From Lachnospiraceae bacterium NC2004 (GTDB lineage: Bacteria > Bacillota > Clostridia > Lachnospirales > Lachnospiraceae), in the NCBI GenBank assembly GCA_000621905.1, contig JHXB01000020.1, positions 1 through 38,380 on the forward strand: DNA of 38,380 bases, given 5' to 3'. The translations under genes were made by a program, and so were the position numbers. Below are positions 25,438 through 32,268 of the stretch, in pieces. The notes under the pieces are model-generated. The model did not search any database. It had not been told where the DNA came from and saw only the letters and a program-made list of their open reading frames with translations. Numbering within the stretch: the stretch's first letter is position 1; each line of letters opens with the position of its first letter.

Positions 25438-26871
25438 TCACTTTATGGCGATGTATTTTTGCAACCTGCTATTTGGCTTGTCGGGAATTGTCCGGGCAAT
25501 TCTTCCTTGAGCAATCATAGGGTTGAGTATCTTTCTTACTGTACGCCTATCCTTAACTCCAAGGAATTCCATCAATTCAACCATACTCTTTGCTGTTTCA
25601 CAAAATGACATTATTTTATCTTCATCATTTTCAAAATCGACTTGTGCATTGACTTGTGCATCGACTTGTGCATCGACTTGTGCATTGACTTGTTTATCTA
25701 TGATTCCATAAATATCACTTCCAAGTCTCTCGTATGGTATGGTCACCATAATACTGTTTTCATTAAATTTTATAGATTCACGACCATAAACATTAGTGAT
25801 TCTTGGAATACCTCTTCCTGTATGCTCTGTAATATGTAGTTTGATGAATATGTCAGACAAGGCTTTGTTTACCGGTACTGATTCTCCCGCAAAAAAACCC
25901 TCAAAGGTTTGTTTTGGAGGCAAGTTTCCTCTTGATAAAATTTCTATTCTATCCCGAAACCCTGTAAACATAGGTGCGTTACCGTCTATCCAGCGATTAT
26001 GAACAAATGCATTAATAACAGCTTCTTCAAATGCTTTCTCATTAAATAGAGGGACTTCATTCCTTACTGTCTTTCGATTTCTTTCATCAGCCTGCGGAAT
26101 ATTCATCATTTTTCCGTAATCTAAAACTTGATCAAGGGAATAGAGAATACATGTGTAGCCAAATTCCTTGACCGAATACATTGTTGATGTTTTGTCATTT
26201 CCTGCAAACAAGGCAAATCGTAAGGTAATATGGCTATCATCAGACAATAATTGTGCTAATACATTATATTTGCCATTATCAGTCAGCAATCCAAGATTAT
26301 TTTTAAATGTCTTCCGATTTATTGGTACTCCCTTAGTTTCAAAATACAAAAACAACTTATTAAAAGTCAGATTTTGGAAATCAGATTCCGTATTAGCAAC
26401 TGTCGGAATCCCATGTCTTAATACATCAAACAGTTTAGATTCAGTCTCAGGGAATTTCATCAATTTTTCCTTGCTTGAACCTATTCTAATATATCTGACC
26501 CCGTCATAAGCTGTGGGTGTATTTTTAGCTGCCGGAATGATCAATACCACAATTCGCTTTTTACGGATTTCAATATCACAAAAATCAAATCCTATGTCAG
26601 GGCTTGTCTGTCTTGCAAGATAATGCTTCAACGGCTCATTTTTCACATCTTGGTGATAATCAAAATCAGAACCAATGACCTTATGAGTATTGTTTTCTAT
26701 TCCCCATATAAAATACCCGAATTCTTCCCCTAAAAGTGCAGCAACATTTGAAAGGGCAGAAATATACTCCCCCAAAGCGTGTGGTTCAAACCAATTTAAT
26801 TTAAACTCGAACCATTCCTCTTCATGCTTATGTGCTATCAGATTTAAAATAATTGACTTCAAATTTTTCAT
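25438..26871 (-). CDS. AlbA_2 / HATPase_c_4 regulator-like protein
   Basis: A 477-residue protein. The N-terminal ~130 residues (EEEWFEFKLNW, ALLGEEFGYFIWGIENN, YIRIGSSKEKL) match the AlbA_2 (Schlafen-type) domain. Residues about 275-370 (EEAVINAFVHNRW, RIEILSRGNLPP, TGRGIPRI) match the ATPase-like domain of RecG-related regulators. A repeat linker NAQVDAQVDAQV follows (12-nt units near 25640-25690), then a C-terminal winged helix (KSMVELMEFLGVKDRRTVRKIL). Such proteins are common as accessory regulators in mobile elements; a defence-like role is also discussed for the fold. No operon partner. Confidence 0.85.
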   Translation of the reverse strand: MKNLKSIILNLIAHKHEEEWFEFKLNWFEPHALGEYISALSNVAALLGEEFGYFIWGIENNTHKVIGSDFDYHQDVKNEPLKHYLARQTSPDIGFDFCDIEIRKKRIVVLIIPAAKNTPTAYDGVRYIRIGSSKEKLMKFPETESKLFDVLRHGIPTVANTESDFQNLTFNKLFLYFETKGVPINRKTFKNNLGLLTDNGKYNVLAQLLSDDSHITLRFALFAGNDKTSTMYSVKEFGYTCILYSLDQVLDYGKMMNIPQADERNRKTVRNEVPLFNEKAFEEAVINAFVHNRWIDGNAPMFTGFRDRIEILSRGNLPPKQTFEGFFAGESVPVNKALSDIFIKLHITEHTGRGIPRITNVYGRESIKFNENSIMVTIPYERLGSDIYGIIDKQVNAQVDAQVDAQVNAQVDFENDEDKIMSFCETAKSMVELMEFLGVKDRRTVRKILNPMIAQGRIARTIPDKPNSRLQKYIAIK

Positions 26872-27044
26872 TTTATTCTAACACCTATTTTCCGTTATTT
26901 TTTTCCAGTAAATTGTTAACAATGTAATGAGGCATCTATCACTTGGAACTGTCTTGCTCCTCAGAATCGTCCTCCATTATCTTCTCAACATTCTCCACAC
27001 TACGCACACTAATCACTATTGTTCAACTTAAGGAGCTATCAACC

Positions 27045-27647
27045 TTATTTCATAGCCTTCTCTATTTTTTTGGCTGCTCTTTCCATTTTAGCTCTTTCAG
27101 ATTTTTTCATTGGATTTTTGACTGTAGAGTGAGGAAAGTTCCACTCCCACATATGATATTCATGAATTATATCCTTCTTTTTTTCCTCTGACTCAGCGTT
27201 AATAACATCTTCTTCCATCTGCTTTCGGCGTTCATACCACATTTTAAGATTACTGTTCATTGAACTTATTCTTGCATCGAGCTGATTTTCACCAAAACAA
27301 ATACACATTTGACCATCAACCTCTTTAATACGTAAATCAAACAACGTCTCCATCTCAAAAAAAGCGTACATAGCTCCAATATAGCTTGCCACTTGAGGAT
27401 CAAGCAATGCGCTTGCTTCAACTTCCAATGCCTCAGCAATTTGCTTACACAAAGCAAATTTGGGGTTTCTTGCACCATTTTCATACTGTTGAATTCTATT
27501 TGCGTTAAGCCCTACTTTCTCGCCAAGCTCACCTTGCGACATATTTTGTTCTGTCCTTATAGCACGAATTCTTCTTCCTATTCGACTGCCAGTGTTTTCA
27601 CGATCAAAATCTTCAAGAGACTCTCCAAACGGATTATATGCATACAT
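27045..27647 (-). CDS. XRE-family repressor, probable controller of xis-int
   Basis: A 200-residue protein starting MYAYNPFGESLEDF. ATG 27647 has AAAGGAG upstream; a longer frame to 27707 runs into the promoter and is rejected. The helix-turn-helix covers residues about 22-80 (RRIRAIRTEQNMSQGELGEK, LNANRIQQYENGARNP). The C-terminal half is charged and helical, ending in a Lys-rich coiled coil (RAKMERAAKKIEKAMK). It is divergent from xis. The 85-180 bases upstream hold three palindromic repeats around the xis promoter, so autoregulation and repression of xis-int are likely. Confidence 0.85.
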   Translation of the reverse strand: MYAYNPFGESLEDFDRENTGSRIGRRIRAIRTEQNMSQGELGEKVGLNANRIQQYENGARNPKFALCKQIAEALEVEASALLDPQVASYIGAMYAFFEMETLFDLRIKEVDGQMCICFGENQLDARISSMNSNLKMWYERRKQMEEDVINAESEEKKKDIIHEYHMWEWNFPHSTVKNPMKKSERAKMERAAKKIEKAMK

Positions 27648-27732
27648 AAATACCACTCCTTTAATCTTAAATACAAATTGTATATACACATATGAATTAT
27701 AACACATAACAAAATATAAATAAACAATAAAA

Positions 27733-27829
27733 TAACATATTTGTTGTTTGTAAAAACAAAAGTAACAAATTTGTTGTTGACAATCGTTCGTTCATGATTT
27801 AAAATAGCAGAGTAACATATTTGTTGTTT
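27733..27829 (+). promoter_or_regulatory. Three 17-bp operator repeats
   Basis: TAACATATTTGTTGTTT (27733), TAACAAATTTGTTGTTG (27763) and TAACATATTTGTTGTTT (27813) share the palindromic core AACAWATTTGTT. Starts are 30 and 50 bases apart, whole numbers of helical turns, so all face the same side. The second overlaps the -35 box and the third lies just past the start of transcription. This is the layout of an element repressor's operator. Confidence 0.85.
27777..27805 (+). promoter_or_regulatory. Promoter of xis-int
   Basis: TTGACA (27777-27782), a 17-base spacer and TAAAAT (27800-27805) form a near-consensus sigma-A promoter, 54 bases before the xis start. It is bracketed by operators. A TATAAT on the other strand (27696-27701) probably serves the repressor gene. 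Confidence 0.8.
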
Positions 27830-27859
27830 TAATTAACTTTAATAGAAAGAAGTTGCGAT

Positions 27860-28063
27860 ATGAACGATTTGCTAATTGGTTATCCACCGATTCTAAATGT
27901 TTCTGACGTAGCCAAAATACTTGGGGTTTCCCCAAATACCGTCAGAAAGCTCATAAAGAGCAATAGTCTTCACGCTGTGAAGATAGGGAAACGATACAAG
28001 ATAACCAAAAACAAGCTCCTATACTACTTAGGAGAAACAAACGAACAGATAACAATCAATTAA
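27860..28063 (+). CDS. xis: Excisionase (recombination directionality factor)
   Basis: A 67-residue protein with the MerR-like winged helix of the excisionase/HTH_17 type: ILNVSDVAKILGVSPNTVRKLIKSNSLHAVKIGKRYKITKNKLLYYL. It would bend DNA at the element ends and favour excision. AGAAG lies nine bases upstream of ATG 27860. It is followed by int after an 84-base gap, in the same transcript. Confidence 0.88.
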   Translation: MNDLLIGYPPILNVSDVAKILGVSPNTVRKLIKSNSLHAVKIGKRYKITKNKLLYYLGETNEQITIN

Positions 28064-28147
28064 GACAATAGAATGTCATATTTGATACTACGGGAATATT
28101 AAGATTACCAAATAGTGCTTAATTAAAAAGGAAAGGTGGTGAGACTC

Positions 28148-29596
28148 ATGTATGCAGCGAAAAGTACTGTAAATGCACAAAACAACATTCAAGAGACATT
28201 TCGGTTTATTCAGAATACCTTAAACAGCTTGAATATATCATCCGATTCATATACAATAGGTGATATGGGCAGCACCTTGCAAGACATGAGTAATCAACTA
28301 CTTTTCAAAGCAAAGGAAAAAGCTGTTATCAGTATGCATGGAGGTCCTTTCACCCCCCGAAATGTAATTAAGAATGGGAAAGAAGCGGTAGTTTACAGAG
28401 TCAGATATCAAGGCAAACAGATAGAGGCTATGAGCTACCACGACTTCATTAATAAGGTCGCTCTTGCTTACGGCATAACAGAAACCGGAGAAACCAAGAA
28501 TTCTCTAACTGTCAACCATATCTTTGAGATGGCTCTTTCAGAGAAGAAAGATACCGAGAACAACAGCAGCAACACTTTAGTCCGCTTGCAGTATGATTTC
28601 GACAGATTCATTGATAGTAGCCTTCGCAAAAGAAGAATTACTGAAATCACAGAAATAGACTTAAAGGAGTACACGCAGGAGCTGACACATAGACTTGACA
28701 TGAAGACAAAAGCTTTCTTAGCCTATAAATCTGTGTTGAATCTAATCTTTGGCTATGCTGTATATCACGATATTATCAGCGTAAATCCTGTAAGTAAGAT
28801 TAAAAACAGGGTTTATCTTAAAAACTGTGATACATCAAAGCCTAAGTCTGACGAAAAGATTCTTTCAGAGGACGAGATTAACGTAATCAAGGCTGAAACA
28901 GGCAAAAGAAAAGCAATGTCACGATATGGCGGTTATTGCGTATATGCCTATGTGTGTGAGTTGGCGATTGAAACCGGTATGAGAGCTGCAGAGCTTTGTT
29001 CTCTTAAGGAAAGTGATATCGAAGATGATTTGATACACATCCATTCTCAGCAACTATACGAATTAAGGAAAGGCGGTAAACATTATTACCGAGTTCCTTA
29101 TACCAAAGATGAGAAAGGAATTGAACAGGGCGGAAGATATTTTCCTATAACCCCTGCTATCCGAGAAATCCTAAAAGAGAACAGCGAAGCAAAATCAGCT
29201 CTTGGGCTAACATCTGAGTATGTCTTTTGTACAAGGGAGAATGAGTGGATCAAGACAGACGCATATGAAACATTCCTAAGGCGTATGCTAAAGTCTCTGG
29301 GAATGAGCGTGACCAACAACCACGCTTTCAGAATGAGCTTAAACTCCAATGTACTTGAGCCAAACGGTGTACCTCCGGCAGACAGAGCTTCACTTCTTGG
29401 TCATTCGGTTGAAACAAACTTAAAGCACTATACTTACAGTAGAAAGAATAATTTAGACTATCTCAGGGATGTATTAACCAAGGGATATGGTTCTGATGAT
29501 GACTTAGTCATCTCCAGTCATCCCCACATAATACAATTCCCACAAAAAAAGAAAGCCCAGAATCCGCTAAATTCAAGGCTTTCAGTTAATAATTAG
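28148..29596 (+). CDS. int: Tyrosine integrase of element B
   Basis: A 482-residue recombinase. It has an N-terminal arm-binding region (FTPRNVIKNGKEAVVYRVRY) and a core-binding SAM-like domain (about residues 110-225). The catalytic domain has Arg279 (ETGMRAAELC), His392/Arg395 (NHAFR), His419 (LLGHS) and nucleophile Tyr428 (KHYTY). ATG 28148 was chosen because GGTGGTGAG lies upstream; GTG 28136 is part of that site. The stop lies four bases before the tRNA discriminator base, so the gene abuts its target. All catalytic residues are present. Confidence 0.95.
   Translation: MYAAKSTVNAQNNIQETFRFIQNTLNSLNISSDSYTIGDMGSTLQDMSNQLLFKAKEKAVISMHGGPFTPRNVIKNGKEAVVYRVRYQGKQIEAMSYHDFINKVALAYGITETGETKNSLTVNHIFEMALSEKKDTENNSSNTLVRLQYDFDRFIDSSLRKRRITEITEIDLKEYTQELTHRLDMKTKAFLAYKSVLNLIFGYAVYHDIISVNPVSKIKNRVYLKNCDTSKPKSDEKILSEDEINVIKAETGKRKAMSRYGGYCVYAYVCELAIETGMRAAELCSLKESDIEDDLIHIHSQQLYELRKGGKHYYRVPYTKDEKGIEQGGRYFPITPAIREILKENSEAKSALGLTSEYVFCTRENEWIKTDAYETFLRRMLKSLGMSVTNNHAFRMSLNSNVLEPNGVPPADRASLLGHSVETNLKHYTYSRKNNLDYLRDVLTKGYGSDDDLVISSHPHIIQFPQKKKAQNPLNSRLSVNN
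29506..29525. repeat. Integrase arm-type repeats, right end of element B
   Basis: AGTCATCTCC and AGTCATCCCC stand head to tail within the int coding end, about 76 bases from the core. They match the left-end pair at 11887-11908. Confidence 0.6.
29543..29583 (-). terminator. Terminator for tRNA-Leu inside the int 3' end
   Basis: GAAAGCC (29551-29557) and GGCTTTC (29577-29583) form a stem; on the minus strand TTTTTTTGTGGG follows. It lies 18 bases past the tRNA 3' end. The element thus supplies a terminator to the tRNA gene it interrupts and shields int from antisense reading. Element A has the same device at 11752-11791 with another loop. Confidence 0.8.
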
Positions 29597-29598
29597 CT

Positions 29599-29621
29599 AA
29601 TGCGGAAGATGGGACTTGAAC
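29599..29621. repeat. Right att core in the tRNA-Leu 3' end
   Basis: These 23 bases equal 11806-11828. They cover the tRNA acceptor 3' strand and most of the T arm, so the tRNA stays intact after integration. Recombination between the two sites would release a circle of about 17.8 kb. Confidence 0.92.
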
Positions 29622-29684
29622 CCACACGACATTGCTGCCACAAGATCCTTAGTCTTGCTCGTCTGCCAGTTCCGACACTTCCGC
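29601..29684 (-). tRNA. tRNA-Leu (anticodon AAG)
   Basis: An 84-nt tRNA with acceptor GCGGAAG/CTTCCGC and discriminator A. The anticodon arm is CAAGA-CTAAGGA-TCTTG with anticodon AAG. A long variable arm typical of Leu and the T arm GTGGG-TTCAAGT-CCCAT follow. CCA is not encoded. A34 would be edited to inosine. It is the integration target of both elements. Confidence 0.95.
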
Positions 29685-29708
29685 ATGCGGTAAATAACCG
29701 ACTTGACT

Positions 29709-29737
29709 ATATTAGCACTTTGACATCCTATTGTCAA
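29709..29737 (-). promoter_or_regulatory. Promoter of tRNA-Leu
   Basis: On the minus strand TTGACA (29737-29732), a 17-base spacer and TAATAT (29714-29709) precede the tRNA by 24 bases. Confidence 0.85.
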
Positions 29738-29760
29738 GAACTTTTTTTATTTTTTTTAAA

Positions 29761-29791
29761 TAAAATGAAAAGTTTAATTCTACCCTACATT
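29761..29791 (+). repeat. Half copy of the inverted repeat found at 37130-37193
   Basis: TAAAATGAAAAGTTTAATTC followed by TACCCT matches the left arm and loop start of the palindrome at 37130-37193 with a few changes. The right arm is missing here. Confidence 0.7.
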
Positions 29792-29851
29792 TCCAACAAT
29801 ATATGTAACTGTTAGAGATGCAAATGAGTTTCTCCACATATGCTTTATTAT

Positions 29852-30397
29852 TCAATCCTCCCCCATCAATTTAACAGTCATATAATCATGTCCCGTAGAA
29901 GGCAAGAACCTGTTTATAATGTCTTCTGTCTTAAGTTTAAGACTCGATGTGCAAACGCACGGATGACATCCGATGTATTCTCCCTCCAGCACATCCTCAT
30001 CAATCAAGAGCTTAACCTGATGCTCCGTATCATTCATCAGACCCATAATACTCACTGCCCCCGGTTCGATATCAAGATATTTAAGCATGTCCTCAGGATT
30101 GGCAAATGACAATCTCGCCGAGTTAATCTGCGATGACAGTTCTTTTGTTTTGAACTTCTTATCTCCCGGCATCATCAGCAGATAAAATGCTGTCTTTTGC
30201 CTATTACACAAGAAAAGATTCTTGCATATCAATACTCCAAGCACAGCGTCTATCTCATTGCACGCTTCCATATTGTCAGCAGGCTCATGGTCTGTTCTTT
30301 TATACTCAATACCTAGATTGTCAAGATAGTCATATGTTCTAACCTCTCTTGGTAATCTCCCTTCTATATTCTCCGGTCTACCATCGTATAGTTCCAT
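29852..30397 (-). CDS. YbaK/ProX-type aminoacyl-tRNA deacylase
   Basis: A 181-residue protein of the prolyl-tRNA-synthetase-associated editing domain family, which clears mischarged tRNA such as Ala-tRNA(Pro). Family features are YDYLDNLGIEYKRTDHEPA near the start, LFLCNRQKTAFYLLMMPGDKKF in the middle, and GAVSIMGLMNDTEHQVKLLID with IGCHPCVCTSSLKLK toward the end. ATG 30397 has AGGAGG ten bases upstream; the longer frame to 30448 has no better site. It is the first chromosomal gene past the tRNA and stands alone. Confidence 0.88.
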   Translation of the reverse strand: MELYDGRPENIEGRLPREVRTYDYLDNLGIEYKRTDHEPADNMEACNEIDAVLGVLICKNLFLCNRQKTAFYLLMMPGDKKFKTKELSSQINSARLSFANPEDMLKYLDIEPGAVSIMGLMNDTEHQVKLLIDEDVLEGEYIGCHPCVCTSSLKLKTEDIINRFLPSTGHDYMTVKLMGED

Positions 30398-30535
30398 TTT
30401 TACGTTTCCTCCTATATAGTTTCCATTATTCTCCCTTGTTTGATTCATTTGTTTGATTCATACAATAATTGTAACGAATAGTTGCGGGATTATCCACCAT
30501 CCAAAATAGTTAATTCAGTCTTTATGCAACAGTAG

Positions 30536-30961
30536 CTATTTATTCATAGATTCTCTTATTAGATTAGCCATATTAAGAAAATCATTAGCCTTCATAATGG
30601 CAATCCCCTGTGATTCATCGCCTAAAACAACTAACTGATCTCCAGGTTTAATATCGAAAAGCTTTCTTGCCCGTGCCGGAATAACTATCTGGCCTTTATC
30701 TCCAACGTTAACCATTCCAAAGAGATGCTTTCCCTTTGGAGGAACGTCGATCCCCAGATTCTCCTCCGGCTCAAAGTTAGCAAGATCATCCAGAGATACC
30801 CCAAACAGTTCAGCCAGTATTCTGCATTTTTCAATATCCGGAATCGTTTCTCCACGCTCCCACTTAGCAACCGCCTGCCTGGATACGCCAACTGCCTCAG
30901 CTATATCCTCCTGAGTCATTTGTTTTATTTTTCTAAGTCTGATTAGATTATCATTAAACAT
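30536..30961 (-). CDS. XRE-AbrB fusion regulator
   Basis: A 141-residue protein joining two DNA-binding domains. Residues about 5-60 are an XRE helix-turn-helix (QMTQEDIAEAVGVSRQAVAKWERGE). Residues about 82-125 are an AbrB/SpoVT swapped-hairpin domain (VNVGDKGQIVIPARARKLFDIKPGDQLVVLGD). This fusion is recurrent in Clostridia. No operon partner; target unknown. Confidence 0.92.
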   Translation of the reverse strand: MFNDNLIRLRKIKQMTQEDIAEAVGVSRQAVAKWERGETIPDIEKCRILAELFGVSLDDLANFEPEENLGIDVPPKGKHLFGMVNVGDKGQIVIPARARKLFDIKPGDQLVVLGDESQGIAIMKANDFLNMANLIRESMNK

Positions 30962-31041
30962 ACTACTCCTCCTATATACTCAACATATAATCTCATGTAA
31001 AGCTACTAAATCAATCCATTCAGAGACTCCAATTCGTTTCT

Positions 31042-32136
31042 TTAAGCCTTCTTCTTGCTGATTCCGAGAACTGCCCATCTAAAAAATGGAATCCTACTGA
31101 TAATGGCATATAAGCCATATCCGAATAGGAAGCCTGCAATCAGACTGAGAAGGTAGCAAAGTGGCGCAGGAAGGATAGCATTTTGGGCAAATACAAGTGC
31201 AACCGTAGATATTCCAAGATAATGGAATACATAGAGCCCGAAGCTGTGAGAGCTCATCCACTCCGTTAAATCATTACTAAAATCTCCGAATCTTGCCATT
31301 CCCGCCAACATAGCCAGTGAACCAAAGTAAGCACATGCAGCATAAAGCGGTCCTCTGTTAACCGGTTTATCAGCAAAATTGGCTCCATCACGAATAATGA
31401 AGTTTAGTACTGCAAATGTAATAGAGAGCGCTACTCCTATCACTATTATAGCTATCGCGTACTTCTTCAGTTTATCCATAACTTCTTCATTTGAAAATAC
31501 ATAATATCCCAACATGAAGAAAACAAAGTAAAATCCAAATCTATATACTGATACGACCGGTGTATTAAGTATCTGTGCCGCTCCCCAGATTGGGAAGAAG
31601 AAAAGAGCTATCAGCAAAAGAGGAGTTTTAGAACCAACCTCCAGAAGCATTCCCTTCTCTATCTTTCTTACAAGCACCAGTATAACGCTATATATCCAAA
31701 GAAGATGAACAAACCACAGTACTCCGCTTCCTGTAGCAACCATTATAAGGAAGATAACGAACTTAGGAACGCCATTTGCAACAAGTTCTGAAGCTCCATC
31801 TGACAGACGCATACTTACATATCCCTGAATAAACTGGAATACAAAAAGTCCTATGGTTGAAGGAACAAGAAGCTTGGTAGTTCTGCTCTTTACAAATTCT
31901 TTATTCGTATGCCTATCCAGATACAACCTCGAGCTTATGCCTGCCACTATAAACAGCACCGGCATAAACCACGGATATACAAGATACTGGAAGATATCAT
32001 AATACTGTGTTGAGAGATGTGTAATCTGGCCAACACCGCCCAAAACTCCCTCAGCATTGTACATATAAAATACATGATACAAAACAACAATTACAACAGT
32101 AATCCATCTAACATTGTCCAAGTAATACTTTCTCAT
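31042..32136 (-). CDS. Acyltransferase family 3 membrane protein
   Basis: A 364-residue protein with about ten hydrophobic helices. It starts MRKYYLDNVRWITVVIVVLYHVFYM, the usual opening of Acyl_transf_3 enzymes (R/W then a His in the first helix), which O-acylate surface sugars. ATG 32136 has AAAGGTGG upstream; an open frame to 32265 lacks a site. FLFGYGLYAIISRIPFFRW closes the protein. Substrate unknown. Confidence 0.87.
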   Translation of the reverse strand: MRKYYLDNVRWITVVIVVLYHVFYMYNAEGVLGGVGQITHLSTQYYDIFQYLVYPWFMPVLFIVAGISSRLYLDRHTNKEFVKSRTTKLLVPSTIGLFVFQFIQGYVSMRLSDGASELVANGVPKFVIFLIMVATGSGVLWFVHLLWIYSVILVLVRKIEKGMLLEVGSKTPLLLIALFFFPIWGAAQILNTPVVSVYRFGFYFVFFMLGYYVFSNEEVMDKLKKYAIAIIVIGVALSITFAVLNFIIRDGANFADKPVNRGPLYAACAYFGSLAMLAGMARFGDFSNDLTEWMSSHSFGLYVFHYLGISTVALVFAQNAILPAPLCYLLSLIAGFLFGYGLYAIISRIPFFRWAVLGISKKKA

Positions 32137-32268
32137 ATTTTTACCACCTTTGCAACAATTAATAACATCAAGTTGTACTAATTCTACTGGAAGCAAAGAA
32201 AAATGTCTACCAAACAAAGTAAACATTTTCTTGCGATGTATGTTATATTTAGTTGCATATACCAATTA

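Noticed and set aside
25620-25700. CRISPR-like short repeats near 25640
   Set aside because: They are adjacent 12-nt units without spacers and are in frame within the AlbA_2 gene.
26920-27020. Short minus-strand frame ending KIMEDDSEEQDSSK downstream of the XRE repressor
   Set aside because: Only a GTG start without ribosome binding site and under 30 residues; possibly the tail of a lost gene.
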